Assembly: GCA_012032345.1 (NCBI GenBank)
Contig: JAAUQI010000009.1
Coordinates: 1-64,000, forward strand
Origin: Leptolyngbyaceae cyanobacterium RM1_1_2
GTDB lineage: Bacteria; Cyanobacteriota; Cyanobacteriia; Phormidesmidales; Phormidesmidaceae
Reading direction: 5' to 3'
DNA: 64,000 nucleotides
The position numbers and the translations under genes were made by a program. Below are positions 26,409 to 36,040 of this stretch, piece after piece. The stretch's first letter is position 1. Each line of letters starts with the position of its first letter. The notes beneath the pieces were generated by a model. It ran no database searches, was not told the DNA's origin, and saw only the letters and a list, made by a program, of their open reading frames with translations.

Positions 26409-28553
26409 TTAGCGATTAGGTAAATAGGCAATGGGATTGACCGTTCCCTGCCCCGGCAGGTGAACCTCAAAATGCAGGTGAGGCCCTGTGCTATAGCCCG
26501 TACTACCCATTTCAGCGATTTGCTGGCCCTGAGCCACCTGCTGACCGGGCGTAACCAGCAGGCGGCTGTTGTGCCCGTAACGAGTCATACTGCCGTCAGG
26601 ATGGCGAATATCTACCAGATTGCCATAGCCACCTGAATTCCAGCCAGAGCGCTCTACAACACCTGGGGCAGCTGCCACAACAGGGGTACCCACTGGGCCT
26701 GCGATATCAAGACCTCGGTGCATTCTGCCCCAGCGCCAGCCATAACCAGAGGTTAAAACACCGGTTGTCGGCCACGCATAGCCGTTAAAACGGTTTGGCG
26801 TCTCAGGTAGAAACTCATCTGCCGCTGGTAGCACAGGCAGAGAGGGAGAGACGACGCGACCTGTAGGAACAGGATTAAGCGGCGCATAGACTTCAGAACC
26901 TAGGGGAGCAGCAGCAAAAAGCTGTGCTTGATCAAACTGAGGTAGCGTAGTCGGTAATACTGACGCTTCACCCTCAGCTTCCTGGTTGCTAAACTCAGGG
27001 TTGAGTGGAACAGTCGCTTGAGGAGAAGACTCAAGGCTGCCTAAAGCCACTTCGGTCGTCTCAGGCTGTACGGACTGAGTTTGACGAGTAGCTTCTACAT
27101 CAGCTAGCAGGTTAGAAACATAAGGCTCAGCAGCAGCCTCTTCTACTTCGGCGGGAGCCTGAGCCGCTTCAGTGTTGGTCTCAGCAATAGAGGGTTGCCG
27201 TAGTTTGCCAAGCAGCTCGGCGCTGTTAACCCGATGAATAACGGTTGCCTGTAGTCTGGCTAGCTGCGAACCCTGATTTTCAGTGACTTCAGGATTTGCC
27301 TGAAACACTGAAGGGTTCGCCGCCGCTAAAGCAGCAGTATCGGCCTCGGCAGACAGACTCTGCTCCGGCACAGCCAAAACACTACCTGCCACGATAAAGT
27401 TTGGATCGGCAATGCCATTGAAACTGGCTAACTCGGCTGCTGTGATGCCGTAGTTTGAAGCGATCGAGCCGATTGTGTCACCTGAGCGGATCTGATAGGT
27501 TTGAACCGCTGTTGGCACGATTGCGACAGGAACAGGGAGGGTATTAGCGGCTCTGTTTGCTGTTGCAATGTCAGCCCGGTCACCGTCATCCAGCGCAGAC
27601 TCATAGCCAGATGAAGCCTCAACCTCAGGCAGCTGCTCTGGAGTAAGTGCCTCAGAGGTTGTGCTCTCAGGGAGCGGAGCCACGCTCATGCTGGCTAAAG
27701 ATGCAGCTGCGGTGGGAGGCTGACTCACCTGAGGCAGGGCGTTGCTGATGCCTGAGCCAGCAGGGTATCCAACAGGTTGCTTAAAGAGTTCTGTCTCGGC
27801 AGCGGCAGGGGTCGATGTCGAGTTTTCAGGTAAGCCCTCCAAAGCCATCTCGGGAGAGACTTTAGCAATGCCAGGGAGGCCTGACTGAGAAACCGCCTCG
27901 GTCTGGATTTCAGACTCGGCTCTAGCAAGGACTGAACCTAGCTCATCACGTTTCTGAGTAAGCGTTTGTAGTGCTTCATCCTGCTGACCTTTTAGGCGAG
28001 CGTCTTGCTGGGCTGAGATATTCAAAACCTGAGCTTGAGAAAGCTGTGGAGCTTCATTGGCCGACGCTATCTCAAAAGTCGCTTCCGGTTGGGAGCTAGT
28101 TTCAGCAGAGGGAATTCGTAAGACCTGACCCACTTGAAGAACGGTGTCTTGAGTTACACCATTGGCCAACTCGATGGCTTCGACATCGACTCCGTGAATC
28201 TGTGAAATCTGCCACAGGGTTTGTCCTACTTCAACCGTATGATAGGCGGCAGCCCGGTGAGTTCCCAGGTTCATCGCGGCGCTTAGGCCCGGCATTGATG
28301 CAATGCGTAAGGCCAGCGGGACGGTTGGTAAAGAAAACCTAGCGGCAGGGACTTCGGCGGCGATGGCTTGGCCTTGACGAGGGAGAATAGCCCCCGAAGC
28401 GCCCACTGAAAGGGCTAAACCAATCATGGCTGCAGAAGTACGTACTCTGCGTTGGCTTTCGGAAAACCCTTGGTCTTCTTGCTCAAAAATCTTGCCCAGA
28501 TCGGGCGAATGATATGAATCAGATACGGGTTCCTGTGGAAATGCTCGTTTCAA
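26409..28553 (-). CDS. LysM and M23 (LytM) peptidoglycan hydrolase
   Basis: 714 residues from a TTG at 28553. This start is chosen because AGGAGG stands 7 bases upstream and the resulting N-terminus (MKRAFPQEP) looks like homologues; the frame is open to an ATG at 28709. A hydrophobic segment (about 35-60) may be a signal or anchor. LysM motifs follow at about 103-145 (VEVGQTLWQISQIHGV) and 352-395 (IRSGDTIGSIASNYGI), with long disordered Ala/Glu/Pro-rich regions. The C-terminal M23 domain (about 590-710) has the zinc ligands in HRGLDIAG and HLHFEVH. It should cut peptide cross-links in the cell wall, in the periplasm. Confidence 0.9.
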   Translation of the reverse strand: MKRAFPQEPVSDSYHSPDLGKIFEQEDQGFSESQRRVRTSAAMIGLALSVGASGAILPRQGQAIAAEVPAARFSLPTVPLALRIASMPGLSAAMNLGTHRAAAYHTVEVGQTLWQISQIHGVDVEAIELANGVTQDTVLQVGQVLRIPSAETSSQPEATFEIASANEAPQLSQAQVLNISAQQDARLKGQQDEALQTLTQKRDELGSVLARAESEIQTEAVSQSGLPGIAKVSPEMALEGLPENSTSTPAAAETELFKQPVGYPAGSGISNALPQVSQPPTAAASLASMSVAPLPESTTSEALTPEQLPEVEASSGYESALDDGDRADIATANRAANTLPVPVAIVPTAVQTYQIRSGDTIGSIASNYGITAAELASFNGIADPNFIVAGSVLAVPEQSLSAEADTAALAAANPSVFQANPEVTENQGSQLARLQATVIHRVNSAELLGKLRQPSIAETNTEAAQAPAEVEEAAAEPYVSNLLADVEATRQTQSVQPETTEVALGSLESSPQATVPLNPEFSNQEAEGEASVLPTTLPQFDQAQLFAAAPLGSEVYAPLNPVPTGRVVSPSLPVLPAADEFLPETPNRFNGYAWPTTGVLTSGYGWRWGRMHRGLDIAGPVGTPVVAAAPGVVERSGWNSGGYGNLVDIRHPDGSMTRYGHNSRLLVTPGQQVAQGQQIAEMGSTGYSTGPHLHFEVHLPGQGTVNPIAYLPNR

Positions 28554-29055
28554 GGAACGACCTCCTAATGACCAGCGTTCAACTGTTGCTCGGATCACAA
28601 TCTGGCTCGATTGAGCCATACGCACCACCCAATTCAAAGTCAATCTTGGGGCATACAAGTAGCAAGGAAATGGCAAAACCGCTGCATTGCGATTCTGACT
28701 AGGTAACATTACCTTGCTAGCCTAACTTAGGCAAGTTTACACGAGTTAACGAAAAATTCAATCCCTGATCTGCGGGTTCATTTGTTAAGCGAATTCTAAT
28801 CCGCTGTGTTAGGGAAGTCCAAGCTTTAAAACTTTTTTGCACTTGTTCTTCACTTTGTATGTTGGGGTTTAATTGGATCGGTAGATCACTCAGGCGATCG
28901 CCAAAAAGCTTACCCGTCAGTGTCTCTGAACATTTTAGCAATGGCCTGAAAACTATCACAGCTTCATCAAGTCGTTATAGTCCACCCGGTAATTACTGAC
29001 TTCCAAACACAAATCATTTCGCTTTCGCAATCGATTTGAAGGTACAAACTTCTTC
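28554..29055. other. Spacer upstream of the M23 gene
   Basis: About 500 bases with only weak, unconvincing frames. It holds the minus-strand ribosome binding site AGGAGG (28561-28566) of the M23 gene, a HIP1-like site near 28895 and a copy of the 15-base motif ATTTCGCTTTCGCAA at 29016-29030. A frame at 28717-28959 (minus) was considered and not accepted. Confidence 0.45.
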
Positions 29056-29298
29056 CTAAACGGTTTTCAGTAATTCCACTTTGATTTCCGGAAGCCCATA
29101 GAAATTTCTTATCAAAATATCGTTTTTTTGGTATTGTTCACCACCACATTCGTCTTTGTAAGTATGCAGAACCTGCAACCTCGGATTAATGAACATATAT
29201 AAATAGAGTAGTGAAGCAGCCGCTGGTGAATTTACTCTCAGGAGTATTAAAGCTAATACTTTAGTAAGCAGCCCCCACAGCAGCAGTTTGTTGGTCAA
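29056..29298 (-). CDS. Possible small membrane protein (uncertain)
   Basis: 80 residues from a TTG at 29298, five bases after the trmL stop on the same strand. The first 40 residues are hydrophobic with two possible membrane segments; the rest is polar with two cysteine-region residues and a KNDILIRNFYGLPEIKVELL segment that looks protein-like. There is no good ribosome binding site, so translation would depend on coupling to trmL. I do not recognise a family. It may be noncoding. Confidence 0.28.
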   Translation of the reverse strand: MTNKLLLWGLLTKVLALILLRVNSPAAASLLYLYMFINPRLQVLHTYKDECGGEQYQKNDILIRNFYGLPEIKVELLKTV

Positions 29299-29302
29299 AT
29301 GA

Positions 29303-29779
29303 CTAGCCTGGGTCAGGCTCTAGCAGATCGAGCTGTCGTAGGGATTCAAACAGCCCAATAGCTACGCTGACAGATAGGTTGAGACTGCGAACTCCTGATT
29401 GAGCAATAGGTATACGAGCGACCTGATAGCAGTCGTTGAGCACTTCAGCAGACAGTCCTTTAGTTTCACTACCGAAGAGCAACCAGTCAGCTGACTCAAA
29501 GCAAATTTGAGTATAACTGCATTGTCCTGAAGTGCTGAAGCCAATCCATCGTCCAGGGGCCTGATGCCGGGAAAAATCTTTGAAATCAGCTAGAGAATCG
29601 TGAATTTTTAAGTCTACATAAGTCCAATAATCGAGTCCGGCACGCTTTAGGTAGCGATCGCTCAGCTCAAAGCCTAGAGGGCCTACCAGATGCAGCTCTG
29701 TGCAGGTAGCCGCACAGGTACGAGCGATGTTGCCCGTATTGGGTGGAATCAGCGGATTAACGAGAACAACCTTGGGCAT
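29303..29779 (-). CDS. trmL: tRNA (cytidine/uridine-2'-O-)-methyltransferase, TrmL type
   Basis: 158 residues from the ATG at 29779. The frame extends 14 codons further, but MPKVVLVNPLIPPNTGNIAR is the family's standard start. SPOUT-fold landmarks are present: NTGNIART near 15, GFELSDRYLKRAGLDYW, LLFGSETKGL and IPIAQSGVRSLNLSVSVAIG, which form the trefoil-knot SAM site. It should methylate the ribose of the wobble base (position 34) in tRNA-Leu isoacceptors. A short possible membrane-protein frame follows directly. Confidence 0.92.
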   Translation of the reverse strand: MPKVVLVNPLIPPNTGNIARTCAATCTELHLVGPLGFELSDRYLKRAGLDYWTYVDLKIHDSLADFKDFSRHQAPGRWIGFSTSGQCSYTQICFESADWLLFGSETKGLSAEVLNDCYQVARIPIAQSGVRSLNLSVSVAIGLFESLRQLDLLEPDPG

Positions 29780-30004
29780 TAAGCTGAAATTTTGTTGAAA
29801 CAAAGACCCAGCCGCAGGCACACAGGCATACTCAACCTCATAAACATAGACATCAGCATTAGCTATCGATTGAAAATCACTATAGATTTTTCAAATACTG
29901 CACTGAGAAGACGACCCGGCGACTAGTCTCATCACGACGGCAATACAGCTCTGCCACCCTGTCACCCCCTCATCCCCTAAGCTGCTACTGGCTGACACAG
30001 CAGG

Positions 30005-31129
30005 TCAGCTTCTAAGGTTTTTCCTGCTGAGCTGCCGCTGCGATCGCTGCTGAATAACAGCTTGAGAATCTTGCCCCTGGCTGTACCGGGCCAGCCACTG
30101 CTGCGCCTCGTTGCCCTCTCGTAGAATTTTCTTCAGCGGTAGCAGAAAACAGGTAATGCCATGCTGTTTGGCGATTGGCCAGACCTGCTGGTAAAGCTCA
30201 CTAATCCAGTCAGCCGCCAGAATTTTCTGCCCGGTCTGCCAGTGGCGCAGTTCAGCCTCTAGGCTACGATGGGCTGCTGCCGTTTCGTTAGTCTCAGTAA
30301 TTTCTAATAATGTGCTGGCGCGATCGCCTGCGGCCAGTTGGCTCATCACTAGCGGATCTAGGCTGGGGTCTGACATTAGCTGCAGCAGTCTAGCCTCTAG
30401 CAGCGCCGTGACCGCCAGCAAAGCAATAGGGTCAATGGCCAAATCACAGATTCGCAGCTCTAGCCGATTGAGATTGTAGGGACGGCGATCGCCATTGGGC
30501 CGCACCGAACTCCACAGGTGTCTGACATTTTTCATACCGCCGCTAGCAAGCTGTTGTTCAGTCCAGCGGATGAAATGAGCATGACTTTCAAACAGGGGCA
30601 CATAGGACGGCGTTTTGGGGAAGACGTGCCAGCGGCTAGAGTGATGCCCTGTGGGACGGCCTGAGAGAAAAGGGGACGAGGCTGTCAGGGCCAAATAGAG
30701 CGGAGCCTCAACTCGCACTAGGCGACAGGCCCGCATCAGAGTTTCTGGGTCGGCAATGCCAATATTGATGTGGACGCTAGCGGTGACTACCTTGGTGCCG
30801 TAGGTTTGCTCAATATAGGCGTGGTAAGGATTATTTGGATCAGAGCGATAGAAGCGATCGCTGCCCCCAAGTGACAATGTGCTGCCAGGAATCAGAGTAT
30901 AGTCGCCTAGCTGATTAAGATAGGCCCTGAGGCGCTGACGGGGTCTGACCAGTGCGCAGAGAAGCTGCTCATACTGATACAGCGGGGCAGTAGTGTATTC
31001 AACGTTGCGGCTGTCAGGCTCACGGACGAACCCCTCTAGGTCATCCACAATTCGATCTGAAAGCCCCACGGCGTGTCCCGCAGGTGTTCCCGTATAAACT
31101 TCGATTTCAAACCCTTTAGAGAGCAGCAC
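30005..31129 (-). CDS. gshA: Glutamate-cysteine ligase, cyanobacterial type
   Basis: About 374 residues from a GTG at 31129, chosen because GAGG lies 6 bases upstream and the protein then starts MLLSKGFEIE as in relatives; a GTG at 31165 would add 12 residues without a ribosome binding site. Family landmarks include EPDSRNVEYTTAPL near 37-50, an NPYHAYIEQTYGTKVV block, SVHINIG and NLNRLELRICDLA. It joins glutamate and cysteine using ATP, the first step of glutathione synthesis. gshB is not in the window. This fits the peroxide-handling genes at 23-26 kb, though they are not linked. Confidence 0.92.
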   Translation of the reverse strand: MLLSKGFEIEVYTGTPAGHAVGLSDRIVDDLEGFVREPDSRNVEYTTAPLYQYEQLLCALVRPRQRLRAYLNQLGDYTLIPGSTLSLGGSDRFYRSDPNNPYHAYIEQTYGTKVVTASVHINIGIADPETLMRACRLVRVEAPLYLALTASSPFLSGRPTGHHSSRWHVFPKTPSYVPLFESHAHFIRWTEQQLASGGMKNVRHLWSSVRPNGDRRPYNLNRLELRICDLAIDPIALLAVTALLEARLLQLMSDPSLDPLVMSQLAAGDRASTLLEITETNETAAAHRSLEAELRHWQTGQKILAADWISELYQQVWPIAKQHGITCFLLPLKKILREGNEAQQWLARYSQGQDSQAVIQQRSQRQLSRKNLRS

Positions 31130-31226
31130 AGTTTCCCTCAGCTGAGCAACAGAATACGCTTTCACCCCATAGTATCTGGGAACGCAGAAGGGACTCTATG
31201 CAATTTGAAGGAAATTTATTGCCTAG

Positions 31227-31255
31227 ATGCTCCCTTCGACCCGCTCAGGGAGCAT
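31227..31255. repeat. Palindromic interspersed repeat (TTCGAC-GCTCAG type)
   Basis: Perfect 8-base arms (ATGCTCCC and GGGAGCAT) flank TTCGACCCGCTCA. The core TTCGAC-NN-GCTCAG is the widespread intergenic palindrome seen in many bacterial and cyanobacterial genomes. A second copy of the core occurs at 52046-52083. It sits between gshA and the tRNA-Leu gene and could act as a bidirectional transcript end. Confidence 0.65.
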
Positions 31256-31328
31256 CACTGCGCTCAGAGATTGTTTGAAGGAAGTCTGTGGGTGTCACAG
31301 CTCAATCAGGCAAATCAGCTAAATAAAA

Positions 31329-31410
31329 TGCGGATGAAAGGACTTGAACCTTCACGTCCGAAGACACTAGAACCTAAATCTAGCGCGTCTACCAATTCCG
31401 CCACATCCGC
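31329..31410 (-). tRNA. tRNA-Leu (UAG anticodon)
   Basis: An 82-base class II tRNA on the minus strand. Acceptor arms GCGGATG and CATCCGC pair perfectly, with discriminator A. The anticodon stem CTAGA/TCTAG holds the loop TTTAGGT, giving anticodon UAG. The long variable arm (TGTCTTCGGACGTG region) is as expected for leucine. The T arm has the standard GGTTCAAGTCC form. CCA is not encoded. Confidence 0.96.
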
Positions 31411-31774
31411 ACAGCAGGCCACAAGTGTAGCAAGAAAGAAGAGTAGTTTACTAGCTGTTTGGCAGAATTTTGACGAGATCTCACCAGATAGTCCATAAAT
31501 GCACTGGGCTGAGAAAGCAAATTGTAGATCGGCTGGAAAAGCCTGTCGGCTCACAGTCAGGTTCTAGAACAGAACTTTAAAAAGGCTATTATTAAGTTAC
31601 GAGTAGTGATACTCTGTGGCTCTAAAAGCTCGTTCAGGCGGCAACTTTAAAGTTGGGCTGGCAGTCTGTATCTTCTCAGGACAACATTAGGTAGGCTAGA
31701 GCAGAATTGGCTAAGTCAGAATTGGCCTAATCATAAAAACCTAGTCGTCGAATACACCGGAGAAACCAAATCGC

Positions 31775-34249
31775 ATGGGTAAAGTAGTTGGCATCGACCT
31801 GGGAACGACGAACTCAGTGGTCGCTGTCATGGAGGGGGGAAAGCCAATTGTGATTGCCAACGCTGAGGGTATGCGTACTACGCCCTCGGTTGTGGCCTTT
31901 AGCAAAGAGGGAGAGCGACTGGTCGGACAGATGGCCCGTCGCCAAACTGTGCTGAATCCCCAAAATACGTTCTACGGTGTCAAGCGCTTCATGGGAAGCC
32001 GCTACGCAGAGCTTAGCCCAGACTCTAAGCGAGTTCCCTACACTATTCGCCGAGACGACAACGGCAGCGTGCGGATTCAGTGCCCCCGCCTGGAAAAAGA
32101 CTTTGTGCCGGAAGAAATTTCGGCCATGATTTTGCGTAAGCTAGCCGATGAAGCCAGCCGATATCTGGGCCAGTCGGTTACCGGGGCGGTAATTACCGTA
32201 CCTGCCTATTTTAACGACGCCCAGCGACAGGCCACCCGAGACGCAGGCCGGATTGCCGGACTAGACGTAAAGCGGATTTTGAACGAGCCGACAGCCGCTT
32301 CTTTAGCCTACGGTTTAGATCAGCAGTATCGCCAAACTATCCTAGTCTTTGACCTAGGCGGCGGCACTTTTGATGTTTCTCTGCTAGAAGTGGGTGACGG
32401 CGTCTTTGAGGTAAAAGCCACCAGCGGCGATACCCAGCTAGGAGGATCTAACTTTGATAAAAAGATTGTCGATTGGCTAGCAGAGCAGTTCTTAGAACGC
32501 GAGAAAATTGATCTGCGCCGCGATCGCCAAGCTTTGCAACGTCTGACTGAAGCAGCAGAGAAAGCCAAAATCGAGCTCTCAGGCGTGGCTACTACCGAGA
32601 TTAACCTACCCTTTATCACCGCCACCGCCGATGGCCCCAAGCATTTAGAAACTCGCCTGAGTCGGCTACAGTTTGAGGAAATGTGTGGGGATTTGCTCTC
32701 TAGGCTGCGGGGGCCGCTCAAGCGGGCCTTTACCGATGCTGGCATGACTCCGGCCAGTATTGACGAGGTGGTTTTGGTGGGTGGGGCCAGCCGGATGCCG
32801 ATGGTGCAGGAACTGGTACGCACGCTGATTAAGCGGGAGCCTAATCAAAACGTCAACCCGGATGAAGTAGTCGCGGTGGGCGCTGCCATTCAGGCTGGAA
32901 TTCTGACTGAAGAAATTCAGGATATTTTGCTACTAGACGTGTCGCCGCTTTCAGTGGGTCTAGAAACCGTTGGCGGCGTCATGAAAAAGCTAATTCCTCG
33001 CAATACCACCATCCCGGTACGGCGCTCAGATGTGTTTTCGACCTCTGAAAGCAACCAGACGATGGTAGAAGTCCATGTGCTACAGGGCGAGCGCGAAATG
33101 GCGGTAGATAACAAGTCGCTGGGACGCTTTAAGCTGATGGGCATTCCCCCCGCCCCCCGAGGCGTGCCGCAGGTGCTGGTATCTTTTGATATCGATGCCA
33201 ACGGCATATTACAGGTGTCGGCGCTCGATAAAACCACAGGTCGGGAGCAGTCAATTACGGTTCAGGGCGCGACGGGGCTGGATGAGTCCGAAATTCAGCA
33301 AATTATTAAAGCAGCCGAAGAAAATGCAGAAACCGATCGCCTGCAGCGAGAGCGCGTCGAAAAGCGCAACCGAGCCGAAGCACTGACCTACCAGGCTGAG
33401 CGGGTGCTGCGAGAAGTGGCGCTTGATTTTGGTTTACAGTTTGGCCGCGATCGCCCTCGCCGCATTAAGAGCCTGATTCAAGAGCTACGAGATAGCTTAG
33501 ATCGAGGCGATGAGCGCGGTATTGATATTGCTCAAGCAGAGCTGCAGGACGAAGTCTATGAGCTGAACCGAGAAGCCTATCTCTACGATGAAGAAGGGGA
33601 AGAAGAAGATCTACTCAGTCAGATTGGCGATACGATCCGGCGTACCTTCTCCGGCGACAAAGACCGGCAGGCAGAGGATTACAACTACAGCGGCAGCGGT
33701 AGCTGGAACCGTGACAGCCGCTGGGAAGATGATGATTGGGGCTGGGACAACCGCTCCGAGCGCCCTCCGGCTAGAGAGACTTATGACAGTCGCGGCGGCG
33801 ATCGCTACGAGCAACGACCTGAGCGCGATGTTTACCCGCAAGATCCTTACGCGAGAGATCCGTATCCGCGTAACCCTTACCCCCGCGATGCCTATTCGAG
33901 ACCTGAACCTAGTGGCGATTACCCGGCGCGAGACGCCTACGGCCCAGAGCCCTACGACCCGCCAGCCCAGCCCTCGGCCCAGCCCCCAAATCGCCGCCAA
34001 CCTCGCCCAAAGAACTCCCCAGAGAGATCTCCAGAGAGCTACCCGCCCCGTCGTCGCTCAGAGCCACCGCTGCCTGAAAATGGCTACCCGCCAGCTCGCC
34101 GTCCGGCCCCTAACGAGCGCTCCCCTCGCGGCGATCGCGGCGATCGCAACTATCCACCCCAGCGACCTCCAGCAGCCGATACCAATCCCGATCGCTATCA
34201 GGGCACCTACGATAATGAAGAGTGGGGTGACGATGATGAGTGGTTTTAG
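31775..34249 (+). CDS. dnaK3: Hsp70 chaperone DnaK3 with long disordered tail
   Basis: 824 residues, much longer than standard DnaK (about 635). The ATPase domain (1-375) has IDLGTTNS, the [10 protein letters not shown] phosphate loop and [10 protein letters not shown]; the substrate-binding domain (about 385-520) and helical lid follow. From about 620 on, the tail is acidic, then rich in Pro, Arg, Tyr and Asp with repeated [10 protein letters not shown]-like units, and looks disordered. Such an extended tail marks cyanobacterial DnaK3, which is thylakoid-associated and essential in Synechocystis and Synechococcus. The dnaJ gene lies 68 bases downstream. The name rests on architecture and context. 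Confidence 0.9.
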   Translation: MGKVVGIDLGTTNSVVAVMEGGKPIVIANAEGMRTTPSVVAFSKEGERLVGQMARRQTVLNPQNTFYGVKRFMGSRYAELSPDSKRVPYTIRRDDNGSVRIQCPRLEKDFVPEEISAMILRKLADEASRYLGQSVTGAVITVPAYFNDAQRQATRDAGRIAGLDVKRILNEPTAASLAYGLDQQYRQTILVFDLGGGTFDVSLLEVGDGVFEVKATSGDTQLGGSNFDKKIVDWLAEQFLEREKIDLRRDRQALQRLTEAAEKAKIELSGVATTEINLPFITATADGPKHLETRLSRLQFEEMCGDLLSRLRGPLKRAFTDAGMTPASIDEVVLVGGASRMPMVQELVRTLIKREPNQNVNPDEVVAVGAAIQAGILTEEIQDILLLDVSPLSVGLETVGGVMKKLIPRNTTIPVRRSDVFSTSESNQTMVEVHVLQGEREMAVDNKSLGRFKLMGIPPAPRGVPQVLVSFDIDANGILQVSALDKTTGREQSITVQGATGLDESEIQQIIKAAEENAETDRLQRERVEKRNRAEALTYQAERVLREVALDFGLQFGRDRPRRIKSLIQELRDSLDRGDERGIDIAQAELQDEVYELNREAYLYDEEGEEEDLLSQIGDTIRRTFSGDKDRQAEDYNYSGSGSWNRDSRWEDDDWGWDNRSERPPARETYDSRGGDRYEQRPERDVYPQDPYARDPYPRNPYPRDAYSRPEPSGDYPARDAYGPEPYDPPAQPSAQPPNRRQPRPKNSPERSPESYPPRRRSEPPLPENGYPPARRPAPNERSPRGDRGDRNYPPQRPPAADTNPDRYQGTYDNEEWGDDDEWF

Positions 34250-34317
34250 ATCGCTGAAGCTCCGAACAGGCTCTGACTGAGTGCCCCTGCTAGCTCAAAT
34301 TCTTTTAGACGGTATTC

Positions 34318-35277
34318 ATGCAAAACTTTCGGAACTACTACGAGATTTTAGAAGTTTCCAAAGATGCCTCCGACGAGGAAATCAAGCGGGCTTATCGTCG
34401 CTTAGCCCGACAGTACCACCCGGATATGAACCTGGGTGACAAGTCGGCAGAGGATCGCTTTAAGCAGCTCGGGGAAGCTTATGAAGTCCTCTCAGATCCG
34501 CAGCGGCGATCGCAGTATGAGGAGTTTAGTAGTTTTTGGAAGCAAAAAGGCTTTTGGGGGCGCGGGGCCACTAATGGCCGGGGTCGGCTATCCGTTGATA
34601 ATCTTGGCTTTGGTGAATTTCAAGACTTTAACAGCTTTGTTGATCAGCTCCTAAATCGCCGCCGCGAAGTCAGCAACCCCGATGCTCGCAGCCGCCCGGT
34701 AGTTGCAGAAGACCCCTACCGTCCAGCTAAAACTAAAACGGCCTACACGGTTCAGGCCAAATCGAGCCGCCGTGACGCCGAGGCCAGCCTCACCCTACCC
34801 CTCGAAAAAGCCTATACGGGAGGACAGGAAAGGGTGCGCCTAGAAGACGGGCGATCGCTAGAGGTCAACATGCCTGCCGCCATGATCAGCGGACAGCGGA
34901 TTCGGCTCAAAGGGCAGGGCATCGGCGGCGGCAATTTATACCTCAGAATTGAGGTGCAGCCCCATGCTTTCTTTAAATTTCAGGGCGACGATATTTTGTG
35001 TCGTGTGCCGCTAACGCCCAGCGAAGCTGCCCTCGGGGGACTGATTGAAGTGCCGACGCTAGACGGCTTAGTCAAAATGAATATTCCAGCCGGGGTACAG
35101 CCAGGACAGCGGCTGCGGCTGGCTGGCAAAGGATATCCAATTGGGCAGAACCGTCGCGGCGACCAGATCGTGCAGATAGAAATTGCGGTGCCCAGCCAGC
35201 TCAGCGCTCGTGAAAGAGAACTTTATGAAGAACTGCGACGCGCTGAAATCAGTCCCCGCTCCGATCTACCGGTTTAG
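34318..35277 (+). CDS. DnaJ/CbpA-type co-chaperone
   Basis: 319 residues. The J domain (about 4-70) has the HPD motif in RQYHPDMNLG that stimulates Hsp70 ATPase. There is no Cys-rich zinc finger, so it is CbpA-like (type II). The C-terminal substrate-binding domains (about 155-310) include RIRLKGQGIGGGNLYL and GQRLRLAGKGYP. It lies 68 bases after dnaK3 and is most likely the partner of that chaperone, as in other cyanobacteria where dnaK3 and dnaJ are adjacent. Confidence 0.93.
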   Translation: MQNFRNYYEILEVSKDASDEEIKRAYRRLARQYHPDMNLGDKSAEDRFKQLGEAYEVLSDPQRRSQYEEFSSFWKQKGFWGRGATNGRGRLSVDNLGFGEFQDFNSFVDQLLNRRREVSNPDARSRPVVAEDPYRPAKTKTAYTVQAKSSRRDAEASLTLPLEKAYTGGQERVRLEDGRSLEVNMPAAMISGQRIRLKGQGIGGGNLYLRIEVQPHAFFKFQGDDILCRVPLTPSEAALGGLIEVPTLDGLVKMNIPAGVQPGQRLRLAGKGYPIGQNRRGDQIVQIEIAVPSQLSARERELYEELRRAEISPRSDLPV

Positions 35278-35425
35278 CAGCGGCAAAAACATCTAGGTCA
35301 GGAACAACAAAACAGCAAACTGGGCTGGATGCATTAGAGTGATACCAGGATTCAAATTCAGTGTTTGCTCCTTGAAACATGCCTCTGCCAAAATTTTTCT
35401 ATCTTCTTCCTGAGGATAAGACACC

Positions 35426-36040
35426 GTGAGTTCTGCTGTTGCGAGTAAGGCTGAGTTTGAGAAAGCAGCCTTTGATATCGTTGCGATCGCAACTTCGGCT
35501 GGCGGACTCAAAGCGCTCAGTACAGTCTTAGGAAGGTTGCCCGCTGACTTTCCGGCCTTGATTGTCGTGGTACAGCATTTAGATCCCCATCACCGATCCC
35601 TGATGGCAGAGATCCTCAACCGTCGTACTTCATTAGAGGTCAAGCAAGCAGAGGAAAATGAGCGCTTATGCCCCGGCAAGATTTTTATCGCTCCACCCAA
35701 CTATCATCTGTTAGTCAATCCTGACGGCACGCTATCGCTGAGCCAGTCCGAGCGGGTTCATTATGTGCGACCGTCAGCTGATTTACTATTTGACTCAGTC
35801 GCCACCAGCTACAAAGACCGGGCGATCGCCGTCGTCCTCACGGGGACTGGCAGCGATGGCATTATGGGGGTGCAGGCTATTAAAGCAATGGGCGGTACGG
35901 TGATTGCTGAAGATACCAGGACAGCAGAATTTTCAGGAATGCCTCTGGCAGCTATTCGCACAGGCTCAGTAGACTTCATTTTGCCGCTGGCTGAAGTCGC
36001 CCCAGCGCTAATCACCCTCGTGATGACCAGAGACGCTTAA
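35426..36040 (+). CDS. CheB-type methylesterase domain protein
   Basis: 204 residues from a GTG at 35426. It consists of a CheB catalytic domain only, with no receiver domain in front. The catalytic triad is visible: Ser in ATSAGGLKAL, His in VQHLDPHH and Asp in GTGSDGIMG. The normal enzyme removes methyl groups from chemoreceptor glutamates. Its stop overlaps the next start by one base (TAATG), so translation of the histidine-kinase-like gene is coupled. Proteins that fuse CheB, CheR, PAS and kinase modules exist in cyanobacteria; this pair may be the remains of one. No receptor, CheR or CheA gene is near. Confidence 0.82.
   Translation: MSSAVASKAEFEKAAFDIVAIATSAGGLKALSTVLGRLPADFPALIVVVQHLDPHHRSLMAEILNRRTSLEVKQAEENERLCPGKIFIAPPNYHLLVNPDGTLSLSQSERVHYVRPSADLLFDSVATSYKDRAIAVVLTGTGSDGIMGVQAIKAMGGTVIAEDTRTAEFSGMPLAAIRTGSVDFILPLAEVAPALITLVMTRDA

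Noticed and set aside
28717-28959. 80-residue minus-strand frame upstream of the M23 gene
   Set aside because: No family resemblance and no ribosome binding site. It lies in the leader region of the M23 gene, and the better M23 start at 28553 explains the spacer as regulatory.
33588-34280. 230-residue frame within the dnaK3 tail, and its minus-strand counterpart
   Set aside because: Shadow frames of the GC-rich, low-complexity tail of dnaK3; composition is Arg/Thr/Ala-rich with no domain.
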